From Ignavibacteriaceae bacterium (lineage in GTDB: Bacteria; Bacteroidota; Ignavibacteria; Ignavibacteriales; Ignavibacteriaceae), in NCBI GenBank assembly GCA_022865965.1, contig JALHTS010000020.1, positions 1 through 6,145 of the forward strand: 6,145 nucleotides of DNA, in the 5' to 3' direction. The notes beneath the pieces were generated by a model. That model saw only the letters and a list, made by a program, of their open reading frames with translations, searched no databases and was not told where the DNA came from. The translations under genes and the position numbers were made by a program. Positions 6,023 through 6,145 of this stretch are shown piece by piece. Positions within the stretch are counted from its first letter, which is position 1. Every line of letters begins with the position of its first letter.

Positions 6023-6145
6023 ATGAAATGTGAAAAATGTGGACTGGAATTCCCTTCCGTATATTATTATAAAACCGATACGATATGTCTGGATTGTTTT
6101 AGGAAGATGACACCTGAAGACCAACAAGCTGCTATTTATAAACAA
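6023..6145 (+). CDS. Zinc-ribbon protein, N-terminal part, cut by the window edge
   Basis: An open frame of 41 codons begins at ATG 6023 and runs off the right edge. GAAAGG at 6009-6014 lies eight bases before the ATG. The visible part starts M-K-C-E-K-C-G, with a second C-L-D-C at residues 22-25, so Cys3, Cys6, Cys22 and Cys25 form a CxxC-15-CxxC set likely to bind one zinc ion. After it a helix begins (P31-E-D-Q-Q-A-A). Such ribbons occur in many small regulators and RNA- or protein-binding proteins; without the rest, function cannot be assigned. It follows the peptidase gene by 44 bases on the same strand and may be the next gene of the operon. Confidence 0.65.
   Translation, partial: MKCEKCGLEFPSVYYYKTDTICLDCFRKMTPEDQQAAIYKQ

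Noticed and set aside
5986..6033. 15-codon ORF between the peptidase and the zinc-ribbon gene
   Set aside because: Very short, low-complexity lysine/asparagine content, and it overlaps the ribosome-binding site and start of the zinc-ribbon gene without its own SD.

Overview
The window is about 6.1 kb of AT-rich bacterial DNA holding ordinary-looking accessory genes of an envelope-rich Gram-negative. Signal peptides end in -AQ, -SQ or -GQ, there are two short lipoproteins (one with an acidic-type CKED start to its mature part), a barrel protein ends in a C-terminal Phe, and a PD40 propeller is present. Together these suggest the Bacteroidota/Ignavibacteriota side of the FCB group. Recognisable Shine-Dalgarno sequences (AAGGTGA, GAGAGGG, AGAGGA, AAAGGA) fit Ignavibacteriota-like lineages better than classical Bacteroidia, but this placement is inference only. 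I see no rRNA, tRNA, insertion sequence, CRISPR array or phage gene.

Layout: at the left, a small exported lipoprotein (42-548, +) converges with a secreted alpha/beta-hydrolase-like protein (538-1380, -), and their 3' ends overlap by 11 bases. A divergent AT-rich gap (1381-1730) follows. It holds a candidate promoter element for the minus-strand gene and an inverted repeat next to a possible plus-strand promoter.

From 1731 to the right edge everything is on the + strand and tightly packed, probably one operon: a 36-codon single-membrane-span peptide whose stop codon lies in the ribosome-binding site of the next gene; a predicted outer-membrane beta-barrel protein; an S41 (tricorn/CTP-type) lipoprotein protease without a PDZ domain; an exported six-bladed PD40/TolB-type propeller; a small VanZ/DUF2809-like membrane protein broken by one in-frame TAA; a proline-iminopeptidase-type S33 hydrolase whose start overlaps the end of the broken gene; and the beginning of a CxxC/CxxC zinc-ribbon protein that runs off the window.

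The most interesting idea is the content of this operon. Archaeal tricorn protease combines a six-bladed propeller with an S41 catalytic core and works with factor F1, a proline iminopeptidase. Here a propeller, an S41 core and an F1-like hydrolase are encoded as separate neighbouring genes. The first two carry export signals and the third does not, so a joint peptide-degradation pathway is a hypothesis, not a conclusion. The second notable point is the nonsense-interrupted membrane protein at 4637-5041, which simple gene callers would miss completely.
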